Source: Stentor roeselii
Lineage: Eukaryota; Ciliophora; Heterotrichea; Heterotrichida; Stentoridae
DNA length: 64,000 nt
NCBI GenBank assembly: GCA_006503475.1
Contig: RSEH01000055.1
Location: 62,001 to 126,000 of the forward strand
Direction of reading: 5' to 3'
The translations under genes were made by a program, and so were the position numbers. The notes beneath the pieces are model-generated. The model ran no database searches. It was given only the letters and a program-made list of their open reading frames with translations, and had not been told where the DNA came from. Positions 9,023 through 22,701 of this stretch are shown here, one piece after another (position 1 is the stretch's first letter; each line of letters opens with the position of its first letter).

Positions 9023-12000
9023 ATGGAGCATCGGGAACTTGATATCAAAAATGCTTACAACAAACTACTTGAATTTGAACTTGAACTGCAAAAACAAGAA
9101 GGACTTAGAGAAAATTTAGGAAGTCCCTTTGGACGTGCTCCACCTTTCAAATTCAATTTTTCGGCTTCTGCAAGTAAATTGACAAGCCCGAACTACGCGA
9201 GTGGCATGGCTCGACATCCTTTTTTAAGTACTTTTTCGACTGAGGACTTTTCGAGAACTGTTAAAAAGACCAGCTCGGTTCGGAGAATGCGACTTCCGAA
9301 ATTAGTGAAAGTTGTGAATCATGCTTTTCAGCCTAGTCAAGCCTTGTTAGCTCAGATCAGTGAAAGAAACGCGTTGAAAGAGTCTCTTCTTCATAAGTTT
9401 CCATCTAGAGCTCAGGATTTGATAGAAGAGGTTCTAGCGAAAGAAGAAAGTTATGAAACTTTGTATGAAGTTCCTTCGAATAAAATGGGATTCAACCCTT
9501 TTTTAAGACCTAATGGAAAGAATTATTTTTTTCCTTTAGAGATGTTTTATGATGATGAAGTTGATCTTTTGGCTTTGAACTATCCTCAAAAGGCTGTTGG
9601 ACTTTATAATTTAGGAGAAACTTATGAATGGAAACCTTGCAAGGTACTTAAATTCATTCAGGAAACTGGGAAGTTTTTTATTCAATGGGATGTGAATCAG
9701 ACTGAAAAGAAACCGGGTCTTCAAGGAAAAGGGGAAAAAGGGATTAAAGGGAATAAAGGAGAGATTAAAGAAACTTCTAGACATACTGTCAGGTTTTTAT
9801 TTGAGGATGAAGATGCTTTTAATAAGAAAATTGAACAGGCTAAACAGTTTAGAGTCAATTATGAAGCTGGGATTAGATATCTCGCTAGGCTTGAAATGGA
9901 AACTTTCAAAAATCTGTCACAGGTCTTTATTCCTAAGATTCAACTGGAAAGAATTATCAGGAAAATAAAAAGTGATATTAATGAATTGACTCATGAAGAT
10001 ATTTATGATGAGATCAGGAATAATTATGTTAGAGGAGTTGTTGAGTTTACTTTTAAGATACAGCATTTTATTGGTGAAGCGAAAAGATTAGAGAAACCTT
10101 GGCAGGATGAACTACTTACTGCGGAAAATATGCAAGAAAAGACGAGAAATTTTAGACATTCTGATTTGAGTCGGGTTTGTAAGAATTTAGAAAAGGAATT
10201 GTTGTTGACCACAGAAGATTTTGCCTTAGTCCGCCAAGCAATACACAACCTAAGCGAAATATCTGGAGTTCGTATCTACAAGATCCTGATCGACCTATCA
10301 CACAAAAAGACCGTTCACGAAGACAAAAAACTAAAATGGGTATTAAAAGACTGGTACAGCGACGTGAAGTTAAAAGTAGACAAATACGTGAAAGGTTCAA
10401 TAAAAATTCTAAAGCAAAGCGAATCATCACTAGACAAGCAGTTTTACATGTCTCAAGTAATGTTCGAGAGTAACCTTCAAGTATGCATCAAGAAGTCCAC
10501 TGACGATTTGATCGATCATCTAAAGACTTACTACGCAGTTCTCCCTTTCAACGGTTTCGACCTAGAAATATTTGATCATCTTTCAGTTTCAGTCATGCAG
10601 ACCCGTCAAAAAATGAGAACAAAGCTGAATCTTTACAAAGACCACGAAGTCGACTTTCTGATCGAAAAAAGACTGAAAGAAAAATCTTGCAAAGGGAATC
10701 AATTCGAAGCCGCTCTTGAATGTTTATCGAAAATACTTCAAAGACAAATATTTTCTAAGAATTATTCAAATTATGATAGTCCTGCGCCACTTATGATCTT
10801 GTCAATTATTTCTAGATTTTCATTGGCGAGAGAAGTTAAAGGAAGGAAGTTCAAATTGTTTACTATTGCGAAAGCTTTAGAAATGAAAAAAGACTCGCTT
10901 TTTGCTACTTCTTTGAAGAAAGTTGCTGGAAGTATTTTTAGGGAAAATGAAATTTCTAGGATTATGGATAATACGGCAAGAACGGGGAGAAGCTCTAGGA
11001 AAATACCTTTACTTGCTGAGTCGAATATTAAGTGGCTTGATCCTAATTATGAGGAAGGAGGACTGTTTATTTACCCGAATTTAAGATTTATTGAAGAATC
11101 TTTGAGGGATATTTTGAAATCTCCGATTAAGTCGTTTGAAAAAATTAAGAGTATTAGTAAGCAAAAAATGCTTGATGATAAACTTTTTATTGCAAACTCA
11201 GGAGAATGCTACTCGCAAGCATTATCAGAAATTCTAGACATTCTTCAATTCAGTCTTCTAGGTCCCCATGCAATTCTACGAGTCCTATCAAAATTCGAAT
11301 ACCTGGTAAAAGACTCTCCCGAAAAGATCCTAGAAGAAATAATGATATCCACCTCCAACAACTACAAAGAGCTTCACCTAGCAATGAAAAGAATAAAAAG
11401 AGACTCCGAAGAAATCGAGAACCTTCTTCCAACAACAATGAACTTCGGTTTATTCCAACTGGAACTAGGTAAAATAAAGCTTGAAATATTAAACAACTCA
11501 AAAGAACTACTTCTCGCAATATTAAATGAAATCGAGAAAGAAAAATGCAAACTTCTAGACGAAGCTCACTGCAACTTCAAGCTTCTAATAAAAAAACTCG
11601 TCAGTCCTCCGACAGACGTTGAAGAATTCGTCGACATTCGAGACTACCTCGACAAAAAAGGAGACATCGAAGACTTCCGCCCAATAAAAAACTCTTTGCA
11701 CGTAATTGAAATCATCACTGGCATCATGCACGAGTTTCACTTCGCGAAAACAGGAAACATCGAAGAAAGATACTGGCAGACCTTATCTTGGCCTAGAGAA
11801 CTCGCTGAAGGTCAGAAGAAAGCAAAGAAAACAATAGAAAAACTTTACCCTCATTTTAAAATGAAGATCAGGGAAAACATTGAAGAACTTAACTTGAACA
11901 TTGATGGAATTGTCAAGGAAATCACAGCTTTTAGCGGATATAGTAAACTCGAAGAAGCCAGGGACTATGCAGGCAGGGCAAAGGACATCGCAGAGAAATT

Positions 12001-15000
12001 AAAGAAATTTCAACAAGAAAGTAACAAAATCAACACAAGAGAACATATTTTAAAATTCGATATTTCAGATTTTTCAAGAATAGATAAATTGATTGAAAGT
12101 TTCGAGAAATATGAAAAACTTTGGCAGTTTATTTATGATTGGAACTCAAAGTCGAATGAATGGACTAATCTGGCATTTAGGATGATTGACTCTAAGCAAG
12201 TTGAAGAAACTTTACGTTATGGGTTTAATTTGTTGAATATGATTGAAATGAACTGTGGCTCGGATACTGTCTTGATGTCTATTTCGCTTGTTATGCATAC
12301 AAAGTTAAATCTTTTTGAAAAATTCTTGCCGGTTATTTTTTGTCTTCGAGATGAATCTATTGAACTTAGACATTGGAAGGAAATATGGAATTTGATTAAA
12401 GATCCTATTCCTTCTAATTTGGAAAGGGAAAAAATGGATAGACAGACACTGCAGAATCTTTTGGATAAGGATGTACTTAATAAACTTATGCAGATTTCTC
12501 AAATTGCTTCACGGGCACGACATGAGTCGGAAATTGAGAAGACTTTGAAAAAGATTAAAAGTGATCTTTCTATGCAAGTGCCTACTTATACTTTAGAAGA
12601 TTTTGATAGAATTGAATTGGTAACTGATATTAATGGCCTGGCAGATATAGTAAGAGAGCATATCCTAACTCTAACCTTCTTACAAAAAAACGTTCGCTAT
12701 ATAAGCCATTGTAAATCCGCAATAGAGCAAGAAAAAAGAAAAGCAATAGAAATAGAAAGTTTCCTCGAAGACTTCGGCAAACTTCAACAAAACTTCAAAG
12801 AACTTTTCCCTCTTTTCCTCCTTCCAGTAATCCCCACATAGGAAATATTTGACGATTTAAAATCAGAGTCAAACCGAATAAAAGAAGTCCAAAACTTCAT
12901 CGAAAAAAAAATCGAAATGATAAAAGTCGACATAAGCAACTACTACTTACCAGATGACTACAAACAAGTACTTGATGTGAATGAAAGTCTCGACGAAATC
13001 CGGAAAATCATGAAACAAAACCTTGAAAAAAAGCAAAACAACTGCTCAAGACTCTGTTTTTTCGGATACGAATCTCTCATCATTTTTTTAACTGAGTTCG
13101 CAAAGAGAAAATCACTGAAAATTTCTTCACTTTTTCCTGGAATAGAATCGATTGATATTTCTGAAAGTAAAATTCAAGCTGTTACCCGCCCTGGATACAT
13201 AATGACCCTTGCCAGGCCAGTCACTTTATTTCTGGTTAATAAACCTTTAACACTTGATACTTGGGTTATTGATTTGGAAAGTGCTTTAATTCAAACTTTT
13301 AAGGAAAATTTGATTCAAACTTTAGAATGTCAGGAGGATTCTTGGATGAAACAAAAAGATTTGCAGGTTTTGATTGTTGCTCAAATGCTGAATTTTTCTC
13401 AGAAGGCTTTTGAAGTAGGTTTTAGGGAAAGTCATTTGAAAAATTTGCAGAGACTTGTGAGTTTTGTTAGAGAAGGGAACTTTCACTTGGAAAAACTTGC
13501 TGTTGTTATGATTTCTCAGGTGAAAATAATGGAGAAACTTGAAGAGGATGGATTAAATTGGGACTTTACTTTGAAGTATGTGATGGGTGAGGAACTTCGA
13601 GTGGAGGTTCTTCATTATTCGCTTGAGTATTGTTATGAGTTTCATAGAATGGATGATGTTTCTTATATTCCGACACCTATTAGTGAAAAATTGATGCTTC
13701 ATATTGTTAACTCGTTTGCGGCTTACCAGCCCGTAATGCTAACAGGTTGCGGTACTTCAGGCAAAACAAGTGCAATAAAAGAAATCGCCTTAATATGCGG
13801 CAAAGGACTCTGCTTCTGGACAGCAGTTCCAGGCACATCTCTCGACACTTTATTCAGCGCAGTCTCCGGGTGTGCATCAGGAGGTTTTTGGGCCGTGATA
13901 GAAGAAATTCACAACACAGAAGCCCTAGTCTTCAGTTCTCTTCTCTATTACATGAAAGAAATAGTAAAAGGTTTAAAATCAAAGCAAAACCGAATTCATT
14001 TATTCGAAAAGTTCTACAAAATAAAAGAAGGTTTCAGTGTTTTTTTCACATCTTCAGGAAAAAATGAGATTCCTGAATTTTTAACTCAAAATCTAAGAAC
14101 TCTTGAAGTAACTCGCCCTGATTTCTTAGTTTTAGTGCAGGCGAAACTTCAAGCTTTAGGTTTTGACCTGACTTTCGCTGATCAAATCGTTTTGGCATTC
14201 AAGTTGATATCAGAGAACTTCGAAAGCCTTGTCGGTGAGAACCAAAGAACGAGTCTTACCAAGTCTTTGAGTTACTTGAATAAACTGATCAGTCTTTTGC
14301 CTCAAGAACTGACTGAAACTAACATAGTAGAGTCGTTTAACAAGCTTTTCATTTCAGAAGTTGCAGGACATGAAAAAAAGATTTTAAATGAAATTCTTAC
14401 TTCTGTGTTTTCAATGTCTAGATATGAAAATCAATATGATGATAAAGATTCAGTCATTTTTGGTCCTGGACTTGCACAGTCACCTGAAATGAAACAGCAA
14501 GTTCGAGTGATTCTTGATATGATTAAAAGTACCCATAAATGGGTCTTCATTGTAGGACCTCCTTGCAGTGGAAAGTCGACTTTGCTTAGTCTTGCAGGTA
14601 AAGAACATGGAATTCAAAGCAAGTCTTCTTTTTTACTTCACAAGCTTCAAAATGTGAGTCCAGAAGTCATCATGAGGCTAGTCGGCCTTTGTGAAAGATA
14701 TGAAGACCTCGGGAATTCTTACTGTTCTTACCCTATCAACAAAGGTGAAAAACCTTCTCCTTTAGACTGGGTCGTGATTGACTCTCCCTTGCCTTTAGAC
14801 TGGGACACTTTAAACTACATCACTCGCGGCGAGCTTTACCTAAACATGGCAAGAAGAGTAACAGTCCCAAAAGACATGAAATTTTTCGTGGAATGTGAAA
14901 ATTTGCAAGATTTCACCCCATCCGACCTAAGAAAATACGGAATCGTGTCACTATCAGAATCTGGAATCACGGCGCAAGACATTTTTATCAGCAAGCTTTC

Positions 15001-18000
15001 AAAACTACAAGATTCAGAAATCTCTAAAATTTTTTTAAACTTATTCAACACTTTAGTCCAGGCAGTGTTTTTCAGTCTTTCCAATCCTTACTTTAACTAT
15101 TCACTGAAAGTCTGGACTCTTCAACTTTGGAGAATTCTTGATAAACTAGTAAAAGAAGCTAAAAGTCTCATGTCAAAAAAATACGACTCTCTTTACACCC
15201 AGATAAACAAGACGAAATCAGGTGCAGTGCTTAAGAAACCTCTTGGGTCAAGTACTTTAGCTGACTCTATCGTTATTCGTGACTCGTATTCGCCTTTAGA
15301 AGTGGATAAAAAGACGGAAATTATTGTGAATACTATTGAGTTCTTGAACCTTTCACGTAATCCTCCACCGATAAACATGAAGTCGATGTTTGAGTCGATT
15401 TTTTTATTTGCGGTGGTCAGTACTTTTGGCTTCTGTGAGAAGGATAAACAAAAGTTCCATAAAGTGATTTTGGACTTTTTGAGTAGACAGTCGGAAGGCT
15501 TCGCGAATGGAGTGAGAGATAAGATTAAGGTGAAGAGTATTTTGGATATTTGTTATATTATCGAAACTCAACAGTGGGTGGAGTGGGGTGAAGATGTGTT
15601 TAATACACAGAAGAATAAGGTGAAGAGACAGTTGACGCTTAGGAAGTCTACACAAGCGATGATTGAAGCGACGACGAGATTGATTGATTCGGTTTATATA
15701 CAGACTCCTGATACTATTAGGCAGGTCTATTGGCTCACTTATTATCTTAACTCCTCCGTCTCTGCATTAGTTCTTGGAATGCATCAGTCGGGAAAGTCGA
15801 TGCTTACGTCTCTTCTACTTCGTAAGTTCCTGGCGAAAGGGTACCTTTCTTACTTACCGATTTCTCTTACGAGTAACACCTCAGTTTCAAGTATCCAGAA
15901 CCTGATCTGTTTATCCCTAGAGCAAGTAAAGCGTTTTTACTTCGCCCACGTAGGAGGAATCAAGCAATACGTCTACATCGATGACTTAAACCTGGACACT
16001 TCCAACAGCTTTTACGAACTTTTCAGGTTCTGGAAAGAAAACCACGGTTGGTACCAAAAAGACTTCTACTTCATCGGCCAGACAGAAGTTGTCGGAGTTC
16101 ACGGCTTTACCGCAAACAGGCCTCTTTACACCCGAGCCTTGAGACACTTCAACGTAATCTACAAAGAACCCTATTCAAATCACGACATTTCTAAAATTTT
16201 TCGAAGTATCATCGACAGTGACTCGATCAGCATGAGCCAATCAAGAGGTCAGCTTCTTTCAAATAGTGAGATGGTTGTCGAGTTTTACAAGAAACTTTTC
16301 TTGAAACTCTCAAAAATCAACACTGAAAGAGTTCCTTACAACTTTTCTTTGACTACTTTCGTCCTTGCTCTGAGAAAAACAACTGACTTGGAGTCCTTGG
16401 ATAACATGGAAAATGAAGAAATGCTTCGACAATTCACAAGTGTCTTTAAAATGTACATCGCAGGGCAGATTTCAAGGGAAAGTCAAGAAATTCATGAAAT
16501 TGTCTTCACTTCTTATTCAGGGTTCTTCAGTGAAATCATGGAGGACTCTGGAGATGATAAAAAAAATTATGCTGAAAGTTGCCTTGTTGACCAGTCTTTG
16601 TTCATTTCAGCTTCTCCTGAATATGTGACGTTAAATCCTGCAATTTTACTGAAAATCATTGAAAAGTTTGATAAGGATGTAGAGTCCACGAGGATTAAGC
16701 AGTTTGAAGAACTTCGTAATTTGAAGTTTTTGTTTAATAATCCTGAAGAGACTCTTGGAAAATATATCTTGTTTTACCTTAGGCTGCTCTTTGAAATGCA
16801 AGATAAGAAGTCAGCGAGTCTTTGTATCTCTAAACAACAAACAGGTCTTGTAAGATCTTTCGCTTTTGTCGCAGCGAAAACCTTAGAAGTCCCAATTTTC
16901 AACTTTTCGCCGAAGGACTCAAGATTTAAAGATTTTTCTTCTGTTTCTGAAGCCTATCTGCCTATTGAAGCGAAGTTCATGTTGAGAGAAGTTGTTTTGA
17001 AGGCTGGAATTGAGAATAAAGCTGGAATTGTTCTCATTGAACTTCTGGAAACAGTTAAAGATAGCTATTCGATGACTGTTTTAGAGATTTTTAATGATTT
17101 ATTCGTTGGTGGCGCTTTGAAAAATGGAGCGAGTTTCAAGTATTACAAGGACATCATCGCGAAAATCAAAAAAGAAGGCACTGAGTTGAAAAGTGTGGAA
17201 AATGATCAAGTGATGGTCACAACCATCGAGCGAATCAAGGCAAATGTAAAGGTTCTAATCGTTGTTCAAGGCTCAGTGCAGGTTTTTTCTAGGTTTTCTC
17301 TAGAGTCTTCTTTAGAAACACTAAAAACTCGTTTTCGAAGTCTTTTCAACTACAGCAAAATTCTAAACTTCGACGATATTTCAATTCCTTCATTCATGAT
17401 TGAATCAGTCATCATTCAAGAGACAGTTCTAGAAAAATGGCTAAGTCCTAAAAATCGTGCTTTTTTCACTGACTACCTGAAAAAGTTCTCAGAAATCACA
17501 GGAAAGTCCTTCGACGACACAACCATCGAAAAAATTTCATTCGTTGCCGAAGAAGTTCGAGTAAAAAACGATGAAAGAATTTCAGAAAACATCAGAAGTT
17601 TAGAAGTCGCCTGTCAAAGAGTTCATGAAATCGAGGCAGAAATTTCGAATTTCTCTAAAAAAGAACAGTCTCTCGAAGCAGAACTAAAAAAACTCAAAGA
17701 AGAAATCATTGACCTTGAAAGTCAAAAGGCGAAAATCGTTGGAAAACTCAATAATTTAAACAGCAGCTCTTATCTTCCTCCTTTCGTTCAGGATTTCCTT
17801 GAAGAAAAAAACGCTTTTTTAAGTAAACTCGCTGCGGCTAAACTGGAATTTGAAGAATCGCGTGAAGGGATCTTGAACAGTCGGAATGAATTTTCAGAGC
17901 TGGCTTCTTTGCAAGCTCCTCAGCCTGGACTAGTGATTTCTGCGGCTTTTCTGCATTTTTTGACGATGCCTAAGTCGAAGTGGCCGAGTGTTTTAACTTT

Positions 18001-21000
18001 AGAAGCTTTGGAACCGATGGCGAAGCCTTTTATTAATAATTTGACTTTCAACTTCGGAGTGATTTCGAAGAAAATTAAGAAGATTCAAGTGGAAACTTTG
18101 CAGGTCTTGGAAGAAGTTTTAAATTGTCCTTTTTTTTCGGTTCATAGTAACTCGAAAGGACTGAAACAATATAAAATGCTTGCCAGGTTCATTGAATCGA
18201 TGCAAAAATATAAGAAAAATTTGGAAGAACACTCGAAAATTAAATATGATTGGGCGAAAACTGAAGAAATTCTGCCTGAACAAACGAAACAAGCAATTTT
18301 AGATGCTTCAAATTTACTTTGCTCTCAGAAAGTTTCGATTGAACAAGAAATAGTGAAAACTGATAGTCAGGTTCAACTTTTGACGAAGATTAAGGATAAT
18401 ATTGAGAAAAAATGGAAAAGAATTTTAAAAATGTCTCAAGATCTTAATCAAAAGAATTTGAAATGGGTTGAAGAAGTGAAAATTTTAAAGGAGCTGAGAA
18501 AACAACTGGCACATGACTCGTTGTTTGTTGCTGTTGAAGTTGTTTCAGCGTACCGATACCCAAACCCAATTCGTACAAACCTTCTCGAAGCATCTTCAGA
18601 AGTCCTAACAAGACGTTACCCAAGTTTCCAAGGAAACCCTAAATTCCCAAGTAATTCATTTTCTCATCTAGTATCAGTAAAAACAAACGGAAGACAATAC
18701 AAAGGAGTTCATTTACTAGACAAGTTAGGTTTTTTCTCATCAACAGTATCAGGAGTGATGTCAGTTTTCCAATACTCTCTGCCCTACCCCTGGATAATCG
18801 ACACATACAAAGTTTTCATGGAATTCGTGAATTCCATAGAAGAAGAAGTTTACGACTTCACCCTTGAGACAGGTTTCGAGAGCCGATTAGAAATTTTAAT
18901 GAACGAAGGACGAGCAGCAATGATAATCAACCCTTCGCCCGCCCATTTGTTGGCCTTGCACAGTCTGATCCAATGTCGAGTAAATTACTATCTTTTCACA
19001 TCACGAGGACTCAACACAGAAAACTTAGAGTTCCGAATCGCGAATTTGAATATAAAATTTAACCCGAAATTCAGATTTTACTTCTGTTCTGAAGGCGTTT
19101 TTGCAGAAACTCAACATCTTTTTTCAGTCTTTTCTATGGAATTCGAAGGAAATGACTGGAAAAATATGATGTTTTTGAAGATCTTGAAACATATTGATAC
19201 TGAATTTACGTTGAATAAAGAAGATAATTATAAAAATTTGTATTCACATAAGGATCAGACGTTGTTTGAAGAGAAGGAAGTGGTGAATAAGTTGCAGGTG
19301 AGTTATGAGAAAGATAACCCTTTGGGTTTTTTTGATTTTTTAGATGAGGTTTGGAATTCTTTGTTTATTAATGACAGTGAGGTCCCCAAGCACCAGAAGA
19401 ACTTTTTAAAGGAAGAAGGAGAACTTTTTAATATGGACTGTCCACAGCTGCTTGACGCTCTTTACAAGGTACATGAAATTCTTTTGTCAATTAAACCACT
19501 TCTCGGCCCTTTCTTTATTTCCTCTCGAATGTATTTAGACATGGTGCTTGATACAATAAAAGACTTCTACCACACAACAACAGACATCAACTTTTCCCAG
19601 ATGACTGCGAGTGTCGATGCAATAATTTACAGTCTTTTTTCTTTTATCTGTAACTCGATGCCTTCCAAAGAAGCGACGATTTTTTCTTATGCTTTCGTGA
19701 TTCACAAGTTCTCAGACTTAAACCCTCATCTCGCAAAAGACTCTTTTTTATTACTTGAAGAGACCTGCAAGTCTGAGGCTCTTTCCGCAGACCAGGTCTT
19801 CGAAAGGCTAAAATCAAATTTTCCATCATTATTAACAGAGGACTTTTCCTTAGAATCAATTCAAAAACTTGAAACTTCTGACCTGTACCGAACAGTCAAA
19901 CTTCCGAAGACCTTCCGTCTTCCAGTAAAACTTTTCATTTACAGCAAGTTGCGAGTTGACCTTCTTCCAATAATAACAAGTGAGCTTTTAAATGATGTCC
20001 TCGGAACACGTTATTCTTTTCTTCCAAGTCCTTCTTTCATGAGGTTCGATTTGCATTGCGAGGCGAAGAGACCGATTTTTATTCTTTACGAGTCAGGTCT
20101 TCCTTTTAGGAATATCGAGGAAGAGTCAAGTCGATTTGAAGTAAAAGAACCAAACTTGAAGTACTCAGGAAGCGAAAAAAAAGACGTCGCCCAGACAAAC
20201 TTCAGAGAGTTGGAAAGGTCTTTGAACTACGAGCATCGCGCTAGCAACTGGATCGTCCTCGACAAGGCAAACGTGATGAGTCCCACTGAAGTTGAGTTTC
20301 TTTCAAAAGCCATCATAAACTCCATTCAAAATCCGAGATTTCGCATCTTTTTGATTGTTCATGGAAATATTCAGGATTTTCCTCATTTGTTACCACTTTT
20401 AAATATCAGTTATCGAATTTGCTTCAAAGCTGCTGAAACTGTTAAGGAAAGGTTTCAGGACTGGATGAAGTGGATGTCGAAAGATCATCGATTGAAAGAG
20501 ACTTTGAAGAAAACGGATCTTTTTAGAGATCATCTTTCGAATAATCAGAATTTGTTCAAGGCTCAGAGATCTAAGTTTAAAAATAGGGGAAAGGGGGTTT
20601 TGAGAAAGGATAAAAACGTGAGAATGTTCACTAATTTGATTTTTAATCGTATGGCTCTCATACAAACAGAGGAGTTTGTAGTTGACATGCCCAGTGCTTT
20701 GACTTATAGCATGGCTTTATTTGTTGGACTCACTTTTCTTCGATGTAAGTTTTCTCAATCTAGGACTTTGACTTATTTGGACACTTTTAATATTGTTGAT
20801 GGTCTTCAGGGTTTTATTAGTAAGAAGAAGAAAACAGAGCAAATTCCAGTGATGCTTAAAATTGTGGAACACTTTTGGCCTAGTGAATTTGTCAAGTTCT
20901 TTGAAATGATTACGAGGGGCAGGACTCAGAATATTGAAGTTGATGTTGGACTGGATAAACTTAAGTACCCGCTTTATTTGCCTAATAAAAGAGAAGATGT

Positions 21001-21892
21001 GGATGAACTGGAAGATTTGGTAGAGTGTATGGCTAGTGAGGACCATTTGAAACTTGTTGGACTTGATCACTCGGCTTTTAAGGAAAGACGCCTCAGGCAG
21101 GGAAAGGCTTATTTAGATTGCTTTCCATGTATTTTAGGACTGACAGAAAAAAAGCCCTTAAGCGAAAATCTCGAAGAAAAAATAATATCCCTAAAGCGTC
21201 TATTGCCCGATAAATGCGAAATGGTGATTATCAATAAAGACCCGATTTTACAGGCATTCTGGAGACACGAAATAAAGGACTACGAGAACCTTCTTCATGA
21301 TATTCATACAACTTTGCATTCAATCATAAACTACATGACTTACAGCAACTCACTTTTAGTTGAACATGAAAAAATCGTTTTTGAAGCCTTGAAGTTGAAC
21401 CAAGTTCCAATAATCTGGGTAAAGAAACAACCTTACTGTTTAAAAGACGTGAAAAACTTACAAGAATGGCTGTTAAAACTAGGAAAAATCCTAGTCTTAA
21501 AGGTAGACCGCAACCTGAACATCAGTTTCAAGCCTCAAAGATACTTCCATTTATTTATCCGTAACTATAAAATCAAGAAAATCAAGCTAAAAGCAGTTTT
21601 TGACCCATCAGGTATTGAAGGTCTAGTGATAAAAAACGCAAAAATCTCAGAAGGACTACTAATAGAAGACGAAAATGACCAAGAGCTGCCTTCTTTCAAC
21701 ATAGAACTCGATGACCAAGAACGTCTCAGTCAAAGTTACATATTTTTCGGTGAATCAGTGTCAACCACCTACATTTCTTTAAAAATTCTTCAAAACGAAA
21801 ACTTTTCCGCAGTCTTCTGCAGCACCCTGGACTCTAAGACCTGCGACCTTCGCCTTATCAACGTGGATCTATCGCCAATCACCTTAAACTAA
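9023..21892 (+). CDS. Divergent dynein heavy chain, one 15-nt intron
   Basis: Two long frames join across the 15-nt intron 12827-12841, giving about 4284 residues. An N-terminal segment (~195-275; YEWKPCKVLKFIQETGKFFI) resembles the Tudor-like stretch of some axonemal heavy chains; stem and linker follow. P-loops: AAA1 GCGTSGKT (~1569), AAA2 GPPCSGKS (~1839), AAA3 GMHQSGKS (~2247). AAA4 (~2594) has no P-loop. The AAA1 Walker B region reads FWAVIEEIHN where canonical dyneins have WGCFDEFNR. A stalk with two coiled-coil arms lies at ~2854-3161. AAA6 is recognisable (NWIVLDKANV, ~3736), and the C-terminus carries the usual VPIIWVKKQPY block. The architecture and length are dynein. Low motif conservation suggests an atypical axonemal heavy chain (DNAH14- or DNHD1-like are guesses). 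Ends on TAA. Confidence 0.9.
12827..12841 (+). other. 15-nt intron in the dynein heavy chain gene
   Basis: GTAATCCCCACATAG, A at position 10. It contains the only in-frame stop of a 12.9-kb reading frame. The frame continues directly from base 12842 (EIFDDLKSES). Confidence 0.95.
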
Positions 21893-21917
21893 CCAGATTT
21901 TATCATCTTCATAAATA

Positions 21918-22679
21918 ATGACGACTTTTGATAAAAATCTTAGATTGTCCTTCCTCAACCTCGACCCTTCCTTAAGTCTCTTAAAAAATCATCAAATTTT
22001 CAACAAGTTCCTTCCGAAGTCCACTTCAGGTCAAAAAAAGCTGAAAATTGACCGTCAAATTTTCACGACTTTGTCAAGAAAAATGAGAAGATCACGACTT
22101 TTAGACAATCAAAGTCAAAACAAATTTAATGATGAGCCGCCTTTGTCACCTGCAGTTCGATCTTCTCAGATTTTCCTTCGAAACTTTTCACTTGCTTCAT
22201 TAAGGATAAACGGAACCAGTATTTTAGCTGAACCAGTTGAGAAGTCTTTTGCGAAGATAGAGAAAAAAGAGAGGCTTTGTTTGAAATTTCAAGAAACTGA
22301 AAAATCTGGAAAGACTGAAAAAAATTTTAGGGAAGAAAAAGTTGAAAGGACTGAGAAATCTGTTTTTTTGAAAAAAAATAAAAAGTCGAGTTCGATTCAA
22401 AGTTTTGGACAACAAAAAAGACCTAAGTTGACGACTAAGACTCTTTTTCAAGATAGAGCTTATGTTAAGGATATTAACTCTCCTCAAACAGCCCGCGTTG
22501 AGAAGAGAGAAAAGCCTGAAGTCTGTTTCAAGACAAATTCAGTGAAAAGTTTAGTTTCTCCACTTTTAAACTTCAAGAAAATCACGATAAAGAGCAAATT
22601 AAATAAAGAACTTGTGACTCATACTGATAGGATTGAGTTGAAAGTGAATTTTGATGACCTGGATATCTCAGGATGGTAG
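21918..22679 (+). CDS. Hypothetical basic Lys/Ser-rich protein
   Basis: A 253-residue protein with high Lys, Ser, Phe and Arg, low complexity in the middle (KIEKKERLCLKFQETEKS, EKNFREEKVERTEKSVFLKK) and no domain I recognise. It begins 25 nt after the dynein stop, preceded by ATAAATA. Composition suggests an intrinsically disordered cytoskeletal or nucleic-acid-associated protein; function unknown. Ends on TAG, 22 nt from the convergent stop of the next gene. Confidence 0.7.
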   Translation: MTTFDKNLRLSFLNLDPSLSLLKNHQIFNKFLPKSTSGQKKLKIDRQIFTTLSRKMRRSRLLDNQSQNKFNDEPPLSPAVRSSQIFLRNFSLASLRINGTSILAEPVEKSFAKIEKKERLCLKFQETEKSGKTEKNFREEKVERTEKSVFLKKNKKSSSIQSFGQQKRPKLTTKTLFQDRAYVKDINSPQTARVEKREKPEVCFKTNSVKSLVSPLLNFKKITIKSKLNKELVTHTDRIELKVNFDDLDISGW

Positions 22680-22701
22680 ACTAATGATCTAATTAGCTAA
22701 C

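Noticed and set aside
12827-12917. Two separate dynein genes, or a nonsense mutation at 12839
   Set aside because: The only stop is within a perfect 15-nt intron and the frame continues immediately after it, so this is one gene.
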